64,000 nucleotides of DNA. Origin: Hymenobacter sp. CRA2 (GTDB lineage: Bacteria > Bacteroidota > Bacteroidia > Cytophagales > Hymenobacteraceae). The DNA is taken from assembly GCF_002007105.1 (NCBI RefSeq), contig NZ_MVBC01000002.1, forward strand, positions 186,001 through 250,000, in the 5' to 3' direction. The position numbers and the translations under genes are program-made. A model generated the notes under the pieces. It was not told the DNA's origin and ran no database searches. It worked only from the letters and a program-made list of their open reading frames with translations. This document shows positions 1 to 7,450 of this stretch, piece by piece; position 1 is the first letter of the stretch; each line of letters begins with the position of its first letter.

Positions 1-2
1 CC

Positions 3-635
3 CCAGCCCTGAGCGCGGCGGAGTATTCGCTGTTTAACCAGCCGCCGCTGCCCGCTGCAAAGCCTGCCCCGGCACAAACGCCTGAGCAGCCCGAGCCAGC
101 CCTTACCCAAACGCAACTCCCGACTCCGCTGGGCCCCATGCTGGCCTGCGCCACGGCCGAGGGCATCTGCCTGCTGGAATTCACCGACCGCCCTACCCTG
201 GACGCACAGCTGCTGGACCTCACCCAACGCCTGGGCGCCCTTGCTGCCCCCGGCACCAATCCGCACTTCGAGACGCTGCGCGCCCAATTGGCGGAATACT
301 TTGCTGGCACACGACAGGTATTTACCGTTCCGCTCTTGACGCCGGGTACCGAGTTTCAGCAGGCCGTGTGGGCCGAGCTGCAGCGCATTCCCTATGGCCG
401 CACCCGCAGCTACGGCCAGCAGGCCAATGCTTTGCAGCGCCCCGCCGCCGTACGCGCCGTGGCGGCAGCCAACGGGCAAAACCGGCTGGCCATCCTCATT
501 CCCTGCCACCGCGTCATTGGCGCCGATGGCAAGCTCACGGGCTACGCCGGCGGCCTGTGGCGTAAGCAGCGCCTACTGGCCCTGGAGCGGCAGCACCACC
601 TGCCGGCCGAGGGCTTTCAGACCTCGCTGCTCTAA
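3..635 (+). CDS. Ada-type methylated-DNA--protein-cysteine methyltransferase, C-terminal part
   Basis: Repairs O6-alkylguanine by moving the alkyl group to its own cysteine. The methyltransferase domain ends in a PCHRV active-site motif, with the acceptor Cys at residue 123 counted from the ATG at 138, followed by the usual GYAGGLWRK stretch. The reading frame is open from base 3 through a Pro/Ala/Gln-rich linker into that ATG, so the gene very probably starts outside the window. In Bacteroidota this arrangement usually means an N-terminal AraC-type DNA-binding domain (a one-protein adaptive-response sensor), but that part is not visible. A stand-alone Ogt starting at 138 is the alternative. 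Confidence 0.88.
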   Translation, partial: PALSAAEYSLFNQPPLPAAKPAPAQTPEQPEPALTQTQLPTPLGPMLACATAEGICLLEFTDRPTLDAQLLDLTQRLGALAAPGTNPHFETLRAQLAEYFAGTRQVFTVPLLTPGTEFQQAVWAELQRIPYGRTRSYGQQANALQRPAAVRAVAAANGQNRLAILIPCHRVIGADGKLTGYAGGLWRKQRLLALERQHHLPAEGFQTSLL

Positions 636-832
636 GTAGCCCTTACTGCATTACCGGTTGCAGCCTGCTTACTACTCGGCTGAAACCAGCATCATGGGCT
701 ACTTCGCGCATTTCTTTCGCACGATGGAGAAGTGGCTCGGGCCTGCTAGCCCCGCTACGCCGGAAGCTGGTTTGAGGCGGAACGGCAATCAAACAATGAC
801 GCATGCATAACAATTATGTAACAACTGCGTAG

Positions 833-840
833 TATCTTTG
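833..840 (+). promoter_or_regulatory. -7 promoter box TATCTTTG
   Basis: Exact match to the Bacteroidota -7 consensus TAnnTTTG, about 40 bases before the ATG of the 45-residue protein at 880. The -33 region is only loosely TTG-like, in an AT-rich stretch (ACAATTATGTAAC). Its position and the low local GC support a real promoter. Confidence 0.55.
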
Positions 841-879
841 CATCAAGAATCTGATCTACACCAACATAGAACATAGACA

Positions 880-1017
880 ATGAAAAAGACCACCGCCGTT
901 TCGACGTTGTTGCTGCTGGGTGGCCTAGGGTCCCTGGGGCTGTGGGCAGCCCGCACCTTGCGCTTTAAGCTGCACATTGATGCGCTTGAAGAAGACTGGA
1001 GCGACTACTGCTGCTAA
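880..1017 (+). CDS. 45-residue single-span membrane or exported peptide
   Basis: Starts MKKTTAVSTLLLLGGLGSLG, continues with a short basic stretch (ARTLRFK) and ends in an acidic tail finishing DYCC. The N-terminus is a plausible signal anchor or membrane segment (residues about 6-24), leaving roughly 20 residues exposed with a terminal Cys pair. It lies between a consensus -7 box and a strong rho-independent terminator, so it forms its own transcription unit, which is the main reason to believe in it. No family is recognised. The paired C-terminal cysteines could bind metal or form disulfides; that is inference. Confidence 0.6.
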   Translation: MKKTTAVSTLLLLGGLGSLGLWAARTLRFKLHIDALEEDWSDYCC

Positions 1018-1049
1018 TCCAGTTTTTTCCGGGACTTACTTCATATCGC

Positions 1050-1080
1050 GCCGGCTCCCCATCCAGGGAGCCGGCTTTTT
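1050..1080 (+). terminator. rho-independent terminator
   Basis: Ten-base-pair GC stem (GCCGGCTCCC with GGGAGCCGGC), six-base loop, then TTTTTATT. It ends the 45-residue peptide's transcript. Confidence 0.8.
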
Positions 1081-1266
1081 ATTGCCCGGCAGCCTATGCA
1101 GCCCATCCCGCCCAACGCACCGCCACCAACTCCGCCTGAGTAACAGCGGCCTCCAGCTTATCCGCAGTGAGAAGCAGATGCCCGGCAGCCAGCTGCGGGT
1201 GCTAGGGCGTGGAGGCGGCACGGCGCAAGTGAACTGCTCAGCTCATCTGATCTGAAATCGAGAAAT

Positions 1267-1274
1267 TAGCTTTG
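1267..1274 (+). promoter_or_regulatory. -7 promoter box TAGCTTTG
   Basis: Consensus TAnnTTTG 25 bases before the ATG at 1300. It argues against the earlier in-frame ATG at 1279, which would sit at or before the transcription start. Confidence 0.5.
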
Positions 1275-1299
1275 CTCTTTGCCGACCTACTGCTTTTCC

Positions 1300-2313
1300 A
1301 TGCGCGCCTTGCCCTCTTTTTCCCGTTGCAGCTTATTTCTGGCCGTGGGCCTCGGCAGCTTAGGCCTCGCCCACTCAGTTCAGGCCCAGCAGCCCGCCCC
1401 GCGCGATACGTCTTTCACCGTCCACAGCGCCTACGTCAAGGCCAAAAAGCAATTCCCCGACATCACGGTGGCCCGGCCGCCGATGCCTAGGAACGTGCGC
1501 GCGGCCCTCGCTCAACCTTACTGCACCCTGCCCGGCGGCCGCACCCTGCAGCTGGACGTATTCTACCCCAAGGCCAAGCGCAAGCAGACGTATCCGGCCG
1601 TGCTCGTCATCCACGGCGGGGGGTGGGCCTCCGGCGACCGGTCGCAGCACGTGCCGCTAGCCCAGCAGCTGGCCGCCCGCGGTTACGTGGCCGTTACGGC
1701 CGAGTACCGCCTCACGCCCGAGGCCCGGTACCCCGCGGCGGTGCAGGATCTTAAAACGGCCATCCGCTGGCTGCGGGCCAACGCCCGCCGCTACGCCATC
1801 GACACCACCAAAGTGGCGGTGTGGGGTTTCTCGGCCGGGGGGCAGCTGGCTACGCTCGTGGGCACCACCAACGGGGAGGCGCAGTACGAGGCGGGCTCGT
1901 GCTACCGCTCGCACTCCAGCCGCGTGCAGGCTATTGTCGACGCCGATGGCACCCTGGCTTTCATCCATCCCGAGTCGGGCGAGGGCGACGACCGAAAGGG
2001 CCCTTCAGCGGCCACGCGCTGGTTTGGGGCCTCCAAAACCGAAAAGCCCGAACTCTGGCACGAGGCCGGCGCCCTCAGCCACGTGTCGGCCCAGACGCCG
2101 TCCATCCTGTTCATCAACAGCGGCGTGGACCGCATGCACGCCGGCCGCGACGACATGCGCCGCCAGCTCGACGGCTTCGGCATCTACAGCGAGGTGCACA
2201 GTTTCCCGGAGGCCCCTCACCCCTTCCCGCTGTTCAACCCGTGGTTTGAGCCGACGCTGCAATACACCGTCGACTTTCTGAACCGGGTGTTCGGCCGCGG
2301 GCCTGCCAGGTAA
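1300..2313 (+). CDS. secreted alpha/beta-hydrolase (esterase/lipase, BD-FAE/Aes type)
   Basis: A 337-residue exported serine hydrolase. A signal peptide (MRALPSFSRC... to VQAQ) is followed by the oxyanion-hole motif HGGGW at about residues 105-109, the nucleophile elbow GFSAGG with Ser about 178, an acidic residue region near GVDRMH, and the final histidine in EAPHPF. This is the layout of HGGG-type carboxylesterases such as BD-FAE and acetyl esterases; the substrate is probably a short acyl ester on a sugar or small molecule. The start at 1300 rather than 1279 gives a normal signal peptide and a 19-base leader after the -7 box. The next gene follows closely and may be cotranscribed. Confidence 0.85.
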   Translation: MRALPSFSRCSLFLAVGLGSLGLAHSVQAQQPAPRDTSFTVHSAYVKAKKQFPDITVARPPMPRNVRAALAQPYCTLPGGRTLQLDVFYPKAKRKQTYPAVLVIHGGGWASGDRSQHVPLAQQLAARGYVAVTAEYRLTPEARYPAAVQDLKTAIRWLRANARRYAIDTTKVAVWGFSAGGQLATLVGTTNGEAQYEAGSCYRSHSSRVQAIVDADGTLAFIHPESGEGDDRKGPSAATRWFGASKTEKPELWHEAGALSHVSAQTPSILFINSGVDRMHAGRDDMRRQLDGFGIYSEVHSFPEAPHPFPLFNPWFEPTLQYTVDFLNRVFGRGPAR

Positions 2314-2363
2314 TTGCCGCTACCTTGCGCCCGCCTTTATTCCGCCGCGCTACCTTTTTACCC

Positions 2364-3281
2364 GTGAAACGCTCTGTGTTCCCGTCCTGGTCGGCGCCGC
2401 TGTGCGCCCTGCTGATGCTGGCCGCCTGCCAGTCCCGGCCTGACCGCATCAATTCCGGCGCGGCCGGCGACGCGCCACCTGAAAAGCCGGCCGCCGATGG
2501 CCCTACCGTGGCGGAAAGCAGTCAGCAGCTCGCGGGCCGGTTTCTGCCCATCGTCGGGGGCGTATGGCTGAACGCGGATTACCTGGACCGCGTCGGCCGC
2601 ACCCGCTCGCCCCGTCGGGCGCTGGCCGACATGCCCGGTGGAGCCCATGCCCCCACGGCGCTGCTGCTCAACCCGGCCGAGCGGCAGGCCGATACCCTGC
2701 AATTCCTGCTCGGCATCGACAACCACGAGGGCATGACGGCGACCCTGCTTTTTCGTCCGGGCCTCGGCACGACCACCCTGCCCGTGCGCATCAGCACCAA
2801 CGAGCCGGGCATGAGCCACACGCTCCGCTACCAGCTGCTGGGCCAAGATACCCTGCTGGTACTAAACAGCTATACCCGCCGAGGCAAGCTTCTCCGCACC
2901 AACACCTACCGTAAAGCCGCCATTCCACGCGGCAAGGCTCCGGAACTGGACTACGGCACCCAATGGATGCTGCGCCAGCGCCTGTTTGCCGGCCGCTACC
3001 GGGGCGTTGATTCCTTGGCGCGGCCCTACTCGGTGCGCTTCGATGCCACGGGCCAGGTGAGTGGCCTGCCCGGCGCCCGTACCTACGCGGTGCAGTACGA
3101 CTTCACGGGCCCCTACCTGAACCTGGATTACCTCACGCTAAACGCCGCCTCGAAACAGCCCCGGCAGCTGACTTACCGGTTTCACGGCGACACGCTCCGG
3201 CTCTACCGCGTGCAGGAAGATACCAGCACGTTTGAGCTGCGGCCGGGCGCGCTGCGCTACACCCTGATCCGGCAGCGCTAG
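2364..3281 (+). CDS. lipoprotein of unknown function
   Basis: 305 residues. The GTG start gives MKRSVFPSWSAPLCALLMLAAC, a classic lipobox with the lipidated Cys at residue 22. The mature part begins with a low-complexity Asp/Pro/Ala linker and continues as a beta-rich domain with repeated short motifs (ATLLF, LRYQLLG, YSVRFD, LTYRFHGDTLRLYR) that suggest a lipocalin- or barrel-like fold. No catalytic motif or family is recognised. A box resembling TACCTTTT ends only five bases before the GTG, so the mRNA may be leaderless. An upstream TTG (2325) would spoil the signal peptide and was not chosen. Confidence 0.72.
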   Translation: MKRSVFPSWSAPLCALLMLAACQSRPDRINSGAAGDAPPEKPAADGPTVAESSQQLAGRFLPIVGGVWLNADYLDRVGRTRSPRRALADMPGGAHAPTALLLNPAERQADTLQFLLGIDNHEGMTATLLFRPGLGTTTLPVRISTNEPGMSHTLRYQLLGQDTLLVLNSYTRRGKLLRTNTYRKAAIPRGKAPELDYGTQWMLRQRLFAGRYRGVDSLARPYSVRFDATGQVSGLPGARTYAVQYDFTGPYLNLDYLTLNAASKQPRQLTYRFHGDTLRLYRVQEDTSTFELRPGALRYTLIRQR

Positions 3282-3393
3282 GGCCGCCCGGCAGCGCCAG
3301 AACCCGCCGACCTGCTTTTTTTCTGCACCTTCGCCCCGCCGGCCGTATAACCACCTTTGGCCACTACGGCTCCTTTTATCCAAACCTACTTCC

Positions 3394-4020
3394 ATGGAAC
3401 TGACCTCGCTCAAGCAGCAAATCAGCTACATCATCGGCCGCGACCTGGCCCGCAACTTCGCCGAGCAGGGCGTTGACCTCGACGTGGACACGCTGGCCGC
3501 CAGCCTCAAAGAAGCCCTCAGCGGCCAGCAGAGCCGCCTTTCGCCCCAGCAAATGCAGGCGGCCATGCAGCAGTTTCAGCAGCAGATGCAGGCCCAGCAG
3601 CCCCAGGGCGGCGGTGGCGGCTCGGCCGAGGAAAACAAGGCCGAAGGCGAAGCTTTCCTGGCCGAAAACAAAAACAAGCCGGGCGTGACCACCCTGCCCA
3701 GCGGCCTGCAATACGAAGTGCTGCAGGAAGGCTCGGGCAAAAAAGCCGGCCCGAAAAGCTCCGTTACCACGCACTACCACGGCACGCTGATCGACGGGAC
3801 GGTGTTTGACTCGTCGTACGAGCGCGGCGAGCCCGCTACCTTCGGCGTCAACCAGGTTATTGCCGGCTGGACAGAAGCTCTGCAGCTGATGAGCGAAGGC
3901 GCGAAGTGGCGCCTGTACATTCCCTCGAACCTGGCCTACGGCACCCGCGGCGCCGGCTCAGATATCGGCCCGAACGCGGCGCTGGTCTTCGACGTGGAGC
4001 TGCTGAAAGTAAACAACTAA
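3394..4020 (+). CDS. FKBP-type peptidyl-prolyl isomerase (FklB/Mip-like)
   Basis: 208 residues. An N-terminal helical dimerisation domain of the FKBP_N type (residues about 1-65) is followed by a Gln-rich and Gly-rich linker (about 50-75) and a complete C-terminal FKBP domain (about 95-208) with VTTHYHGTLIDG, FDSSYERG, VIAGWTEALQLM, YIPSNLAYG and ALVFDVELL. It catalyses prolyl cis-trans isomerisation. No signal peptide is seen, unlike periplasmic Mip and FkpA, so it is probably cytoplasmic like FklB. A CACCTTTG box about 35 bases upstream resembles the -7 element. An inverted repeat follows the stop. Confidence 0.93.
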   Translation: MELTSLKQQISYIIGRDLARNFAEQGVDLDVDTLAASLKEALSGQQSRLSPQQMQAAMQQFQQQMQAQQPQGGGGGSAEENKAEGEAFLAENKNKPGVTTLPSGLQYEVLQEGSGKKAGPKSSVTTHYHGTLIDGTVFDSSYERGEPATFGVNQVIAGWTEALQLMSEGAKWRLYIPSNLAYGTRGAGSDIGPNAALVFDVELLKVNN

Positions 4021-4032
4021 GCAATCCGGCGG

Positions 4033-4061
4033 GTGGGCGGTTTATCAGAAAAACCGCCCAC
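4033..4061 (+). terminator. hairpin after the FKBP gene
   Basis: Eleven-base arms GTGGGCGGTTT and AAACCGCCCAC with a seven-base loop. No T-tract follows, so it may be a 3'-end stabilising structure rather than a true terminator. Confidence 0.5.
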
Positions 4062-4071
4062 TCACTCGGCT

Positions 4072-4623
4072 ATGGAACCGATTACTTACGGCTTTGCGCC
4101 GCCCCCTTTGCCCCTACCCCGGCCCCCGCAGCAAAGCGCGGACGGCCGCTGGCGCCTCACCGATGACGAGCTGACCTTGGAAGGTCGCACCTACAGCCTG
4201 CTGGAGCTGGAGCGCGTGGGCGTGCAGCCCGTGCGCTGGCTGCTCTGGATTATGACCGGGGCCCTGGTGCTGGGCGGCTTCACCCTGGCCTTTCTGCAGG
4301 ACTGGATTCGTACGCCCACGGCCATGCTCGGCATGGGCATCGGAGCGCTGCTGCTGGCCTGGGGCCGGCGCGGTGCCATTCGGGTGCGGCTGCACCGGCT
4401 GGGCCTGCAGGATGCCTACCACGCCCTCTCCGGCGAGCTGGCCGACTGGCAGAAGCTGGCCGCCGAAACCAACCTGCGTATTCACCTGCGCCACCAGCGC
4501 GCGGCCGCCGAGGCCATGGCCCTGCTGGCCGCCCAGGAAGCTGCGGCTGCGGCCGCCCGGGACGCCGAAGCCCGCGCTGCTGATGCTGAATCGGCCGCTC
4601 CCTCGGCATACGAAGCCATTTAA
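4072..4623 (+). CDS. two-span membrane protein with PH-like N-terminus
   Basis: 183 residues. A short Pro-rich start is followed by a beta-type segment (WRLTDDELTLEGRTYSLLELERVGV) like the opening of bacterial PH-like or DUF6232 proteins, two hydrophobic spans (about residues 50-70 and 80-95), the short strand GAIRVRLHRLGLQDAYHAL, and a long Ala/Glu-rich helical tail that may be a coiled coil. The family assignment is tentative and no enzymatic residues are seen. The ATG at 4072 was chosen because the upstream in-frame GTG lies inside the preceding hairpin. Confidence 0.65.
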   Translation: MEPITYGFAPPPLPLPRPPQQSADGRWRLTDDELTLEGRTYSLLELERVGVQPVRWLLWIMTGALVLGGFTLAFLQDWIRTPTAMLGMGIGALLLAWGRRGAIRVRLHRLGLQDAYHALSGELADWQKLAAETNLRIHLRHQRAAAEAMALLAAQEAAAAAARDAEARAADAESAAPSAYEAI

Positions 4624-4668
4624 CCGCGCGTAACTGCCCTGTGCCATCGGTGGATGGGGCCCGCGCCT

Positions 4669-4676
4669 TACCTTTG
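4669..4676 (+). promoter_or_regulatory. -7 promoter box TACCTTTG upstream of kup
   Basis: Exact TAnnTTTG consensus 49 bases before the kup start codon. It supports kup being transcribed separately from the preceding membrane-protein gene. Confidence 0.55.
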
Positions 4677-4724
4677 CGCGCCTCGCCAAAAGAGGCGCCT
4701 TTTATTTCTCGTTGTCGCGACATC

Positions 4725-6698
4725 ATGAGTGACACCCAAACCCTGGCGGACAGCAAAACCACGGCCGCCGCGCACCATTCGCACACCGCCATTTCCACGG
4801 CGGGCCTGCTCATTGCCCTCGGCATCATTTATGGCGACATCGGCACCTCGCCGCTGTACGTGATGAAAGCCATCGTGCCCAGCGTCATCACCAAAGACCT
4901 GGTGTACGGCGGCATCTCGGCCGTGCTCTGGACGCTCACGCTGCAAACCACCGTCAAGTACGTGCTGCTCACGCTGAACGCGGACAACAACGGTGAAGGC
5001 GGTATCTTCTCGCTCTACACCCTGGTGCGCCGGCGCGGAGCCTGGCTCTCGGCCGTGGCCATCGTGGGCGGGGCGGCCCTGCTCGCCGACGGGGTCATCA
5101 CCCCGCCGATTTCGGTATCCTCGGCCATCGAAGGGCTGGAAGCGGTTTACCCCGGCATCCCGACGATGTACATCGTCATTGCCATTCTTTTCGGGCTGTT
5201 TTTCCTGCAGAGCTTCGGCACGCAGATCGTGGGTAAAGCCTTCGGGCCCATCATGTTCCTGTGGTTTTCGATGCTGGCGGTGCTCGGCGTATACGGCATC
5301 ACGCAGCACCCCGAGATTCTGCAGGCCCTGAACCCCTACTACGCTTATAACATGCTGGTGAACACGCCCGGCGGCTTCTGGCTGCTCGGGGCCGTGTTCC
5401 TGTGCACCACCGGGGCCGAGGCCCTGTACTCTGACCTGGGCCACTGCGGCAAGGGCAACATCCGCATCAGCTGGACCTTTGTGAAGCTGTGCCTGGTGCT
5501 CAACTACTTCGGCCAGGGCGCCTGGCTGATGGAGCACGCCGGACAGCAGCTCAACGGCCGCAACCCCTTCTACTCCCTCATGCCCGAGTGGTTCCTGCTC
5601 ATCGGCATCGGCATTGCCACCATTGCCGCCATCATTGCCTCCCAGGCCCTGATTACCGGCTCGTTTACGCTGGTGGCCGAAGCCATCCGCCTGAACATGT
5701 GGCCCAAGGTGAAGCTGAACTACCCCACCGACGTGAAGGGCCAGCTCTACGTGCCTTCCATGAACCGCCTGCTCCTGCTGGGCTGCATTGCGGTGGTGCT
5801 CTACTTTCAGCGCTCCGAGCACATGGAAGCGGCCTACGGCCTGGCCATTACCATCACCATGCTCATGACCACGCTGCTGCTGAGCATGTGGCTGCGCTCC
5901 AAGCGCGTGGCCACGCCGCTGGTGTTGCTCTTCCTGGTGGTGTACGGCGCCATCGAAGGCTCCTTCCTGGTGGCCAACCTCATCAAGTTTCCCCACGGCG
6001 GCTGGGTGTCGGTAGCCATCAGCCTGTGCCTGATTTCGGTGATGTACGTGTGGCTGCGCGCCTTCTACATCAAGCGTCGCCTGACGGAATTCGTCAAGAT
6101 TGACCCGTACATGGACGCGCTGAAGGAGCTCAGCAACGACGAGACGGTGCCCAAGTACGCTACCCACCTCGTGTTCATGTCCTCGGCCGAGCGACAGACG
6201 GAAATCGAGTCGAAAATCATCTACAGCATCTTCCAGAAGCGGCCCAAGCGCGCCGACATCTACTGGTTTGTGCACGTGGATACCACCGACGAGCCGTACA
6301 CTATGGAGTACAAGGTGACGGAGCTGGCCCCGAACGACGCCTTCCGCGTGACCTTCCGCCTGGGCTTCCGGGTGGAGCAGCGCATCAACCTGTACTTCCG
6401 CAAGGTGGTGGAAGACCTGGTGCGCAACAAGGAAGTGGACATCACCTCGCGCTACGAGTCCTTGAGCAAGCAGCACGTCACCGGCGACTTCCGCTTTGTG
6501 GTGCTGGAAAAATTCCTTTCCGTGGAAAACGAGCTGCCGCTGGTAGAAAACCTCGTGATGCAGGCCTACTTCTACATCAAGCAGTTCATTGCCTCGGAGG
6601 ACAAGTACTTCGGTCTGGATACGTCCTCGGTGAAAATCGAGAAGGTGCCTTTGATTCTGACGCCCACGCGCAACGTGTCGCTGAAGCGCGTTTACTAA
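4725..6698 (+). CDS. kup: KUP-family potassium uptake transporter
   Basis: 657 residues, the normal length for Kup/HAK/KT transporters, which import K+ with protons across the inner membrane. The signature GDIGTSPLYVMK opens TM1. Other family motifs are NADNNGEGGIFSLYTLV after TM2-3 and TTGAEALYSDLGHCG in the middle. About twelve membrane spans run to residue 450, followed by a cytoplasmic C-terminal domain of about 190 residues (from LTEFVKIDP onward). The ATG at 4725 (MSDTQTLADS) lies after a consensus promoter; the longer open frame from 4641 overlaps that promoter and was rejected. The gene is monocistronic and ends at a strong terminator. Confidence 0.96.
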   Translation: MSDTQTLADSKTTAAAHHSHTAISTAGLLIALGIIYGDIGTSPLYVMKAIVPSVITKDLVYGGISAVLWTLTLQTTVKYVLLTLNADNNGEGGIFSLYTLVRRRGAWLSAVAIVGGAALLADGVITPPISVSSAIEGLEAVYPGIPTMYIVIAILFGLFFLQSFGTQIVGKAFGPIMFLWFSMLAVLGVYGITQHPEILQALNPYYAYNMLVNTPGGFWLLGAVFLCTTGAEALYSDLGHCGKGNIRISWTFVKLCLVLNYFGQGAWLMEHAGQQLNGRNPFYSLMPEWFLLIGIGIATIAAIIASQALITGSFTLVAEAIRLNMWPKVKLNYPTDVKGQLYVPSMNRLLLLGCIAVVLYFQRSEHMEAAYGLAITITMLMTTLLLSMWLRSKRVATPLVLLFLVVYGAIEGSFLVANLIKFPHGGWVSVAISLCLISVMYVWLRAFYIKRRLTEFVKIDPYMDALKELSNDETVPKYATHLVFMSSAERQTEIESKIIYSIFQKRPKRADIYWFVHVDTTDEPYTMEYKVTELAPNDAFRVTFRLGFRVEQRINLYFRKVVEDLVRNKEVDITSRYESLSKQHVTGDFRFVVLEKFLSVENELPLVENLVMQAYFYIKQFIASEDKYFGLDTSSVKIEKVPLILTPTRNVSLKRVY

Positions 6699-6722
6699 GT
6701 CCCAAATCCGCTTTTTACGGCC

Positions 6723-6763
6723 GCCGGCTCGCTTCCCTTTCGGGGAGCGGGCCGGCGTTTTTT
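6723..6763 (+). terminator. rho-independent terminator of kup
   Basis: GC-rich stem (GCCGGCTCGCTTCCC pairing imperfectly with GGGAGCGGGCCGGC), TTTCG loop, then a run of T. It sits between convergent genes. Confidence 0.8.
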
Positions 6764-6768
6764 GGCAC

Positions 6769-7233
6769 CTACTTATCGCCGTCGCAGAGCAGGATATGGT
6801 ACGTCTGGTCAATCAGCGCCCGGTCGTCCATGATGCGCCGGCCTTTGGCCAGTCGGCCCACCGTTACCACTAACTGGTCGCCGCCCTGCACTTTCGAGCG
6901 CATGGGTAGCTCGTAGCGCCGGGGCACCTGCGCCGCCGAGGGCGGGGCCACGCCGGGCGTGTTCAGCCAGGTCCGCACGTCGAACTGGTTGAACGCGGCC
7001 ACCGACGGAAACTGCCGCACCCCGATGGGCCGGTAGCCACGCACGACGATAAACTCCACCATCAGCGTATCGGGGCGGCCAACGGGCAGCGTCAGGCTGC
7101 GCAGTTCTGCCAGCGGCTGGCAGTCCTGAAACGGGGCACCGTTGACCACAATGGCCGGGCGGCTCTGGCCCCGGGCGGCAGTGGCCGCTGCCAGCCCACC
7201 GGCCAGCAGCACAATTCGCAAGAGTGGGTTCAT
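6769..7233 (-). CDS. small exported protein of unknown function
   Basis: 154 residues starting MNPLLRIVLLAGGLAAATAARG, a signal peptide with probable cleavage near ARGQS. The mature region is beta-rich (IVVNGAPFQDCQPL, LMVEFIVVRGYRPIGV, DQLVVTVGRLAKG) with a Cys near each end that could form a disulfide. Segments such as PDTLMVEFIVVRGYRPIG faintly resemble TonB C-terminal or plug-like repeats, but not enough to assign. An upstream in-frame start at 7239 adds only two residues. It converges with kup. Confidence 0.6.
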   Translation of the reverse strand: MNPLLRIVLLAGGLAAATAARGQSRPAIVVNGAPFQDCQPLAELRSLTLPVGRPDTLMVEFIVVRGYRPIGVRQFPSVAAFNQFDVRTWLNTPGVAPPSAAQVPRRYELPMRSKVQGGDQLVVTVGRLAKGRRIMDDRALIDQTYHILLCDGDK

Positions 7234-7450
7234 TGGCAAGGCAGAAGGCGGGCGTACGCCTGCCGGCGGAGCTACCTCCTACGCGTGGCCGGCCCGAATG
7301 GCTGGGTTTCGCTCTCGAAATCGTCCCTGCCAACTGCTCCGCGCTGGGAGCGGTTGGCGCCCGCAGGAAATTTGTTATGCATGTTGCAATAATCGGTGAT
7401 TTTACGTGCCTTGGCGGAATGTTCTCATTCCCAACCCAAAACACCACTTT

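Noticed and set aside
694-810. 38-codon open frame between the Ada gene and the 45-residue peptide gene
   Set aside because: It lacks a promoter or start context of its own, and its composition looks like chance; kept out for lack of support.
4668-6812. Long open frame antisense to kup
   Set aside because: High GC with strong third-position bias gives long antisense frames; kup is unambiguous, and this frame is rich in His/Gln/Gly as expected from an antisense reading.
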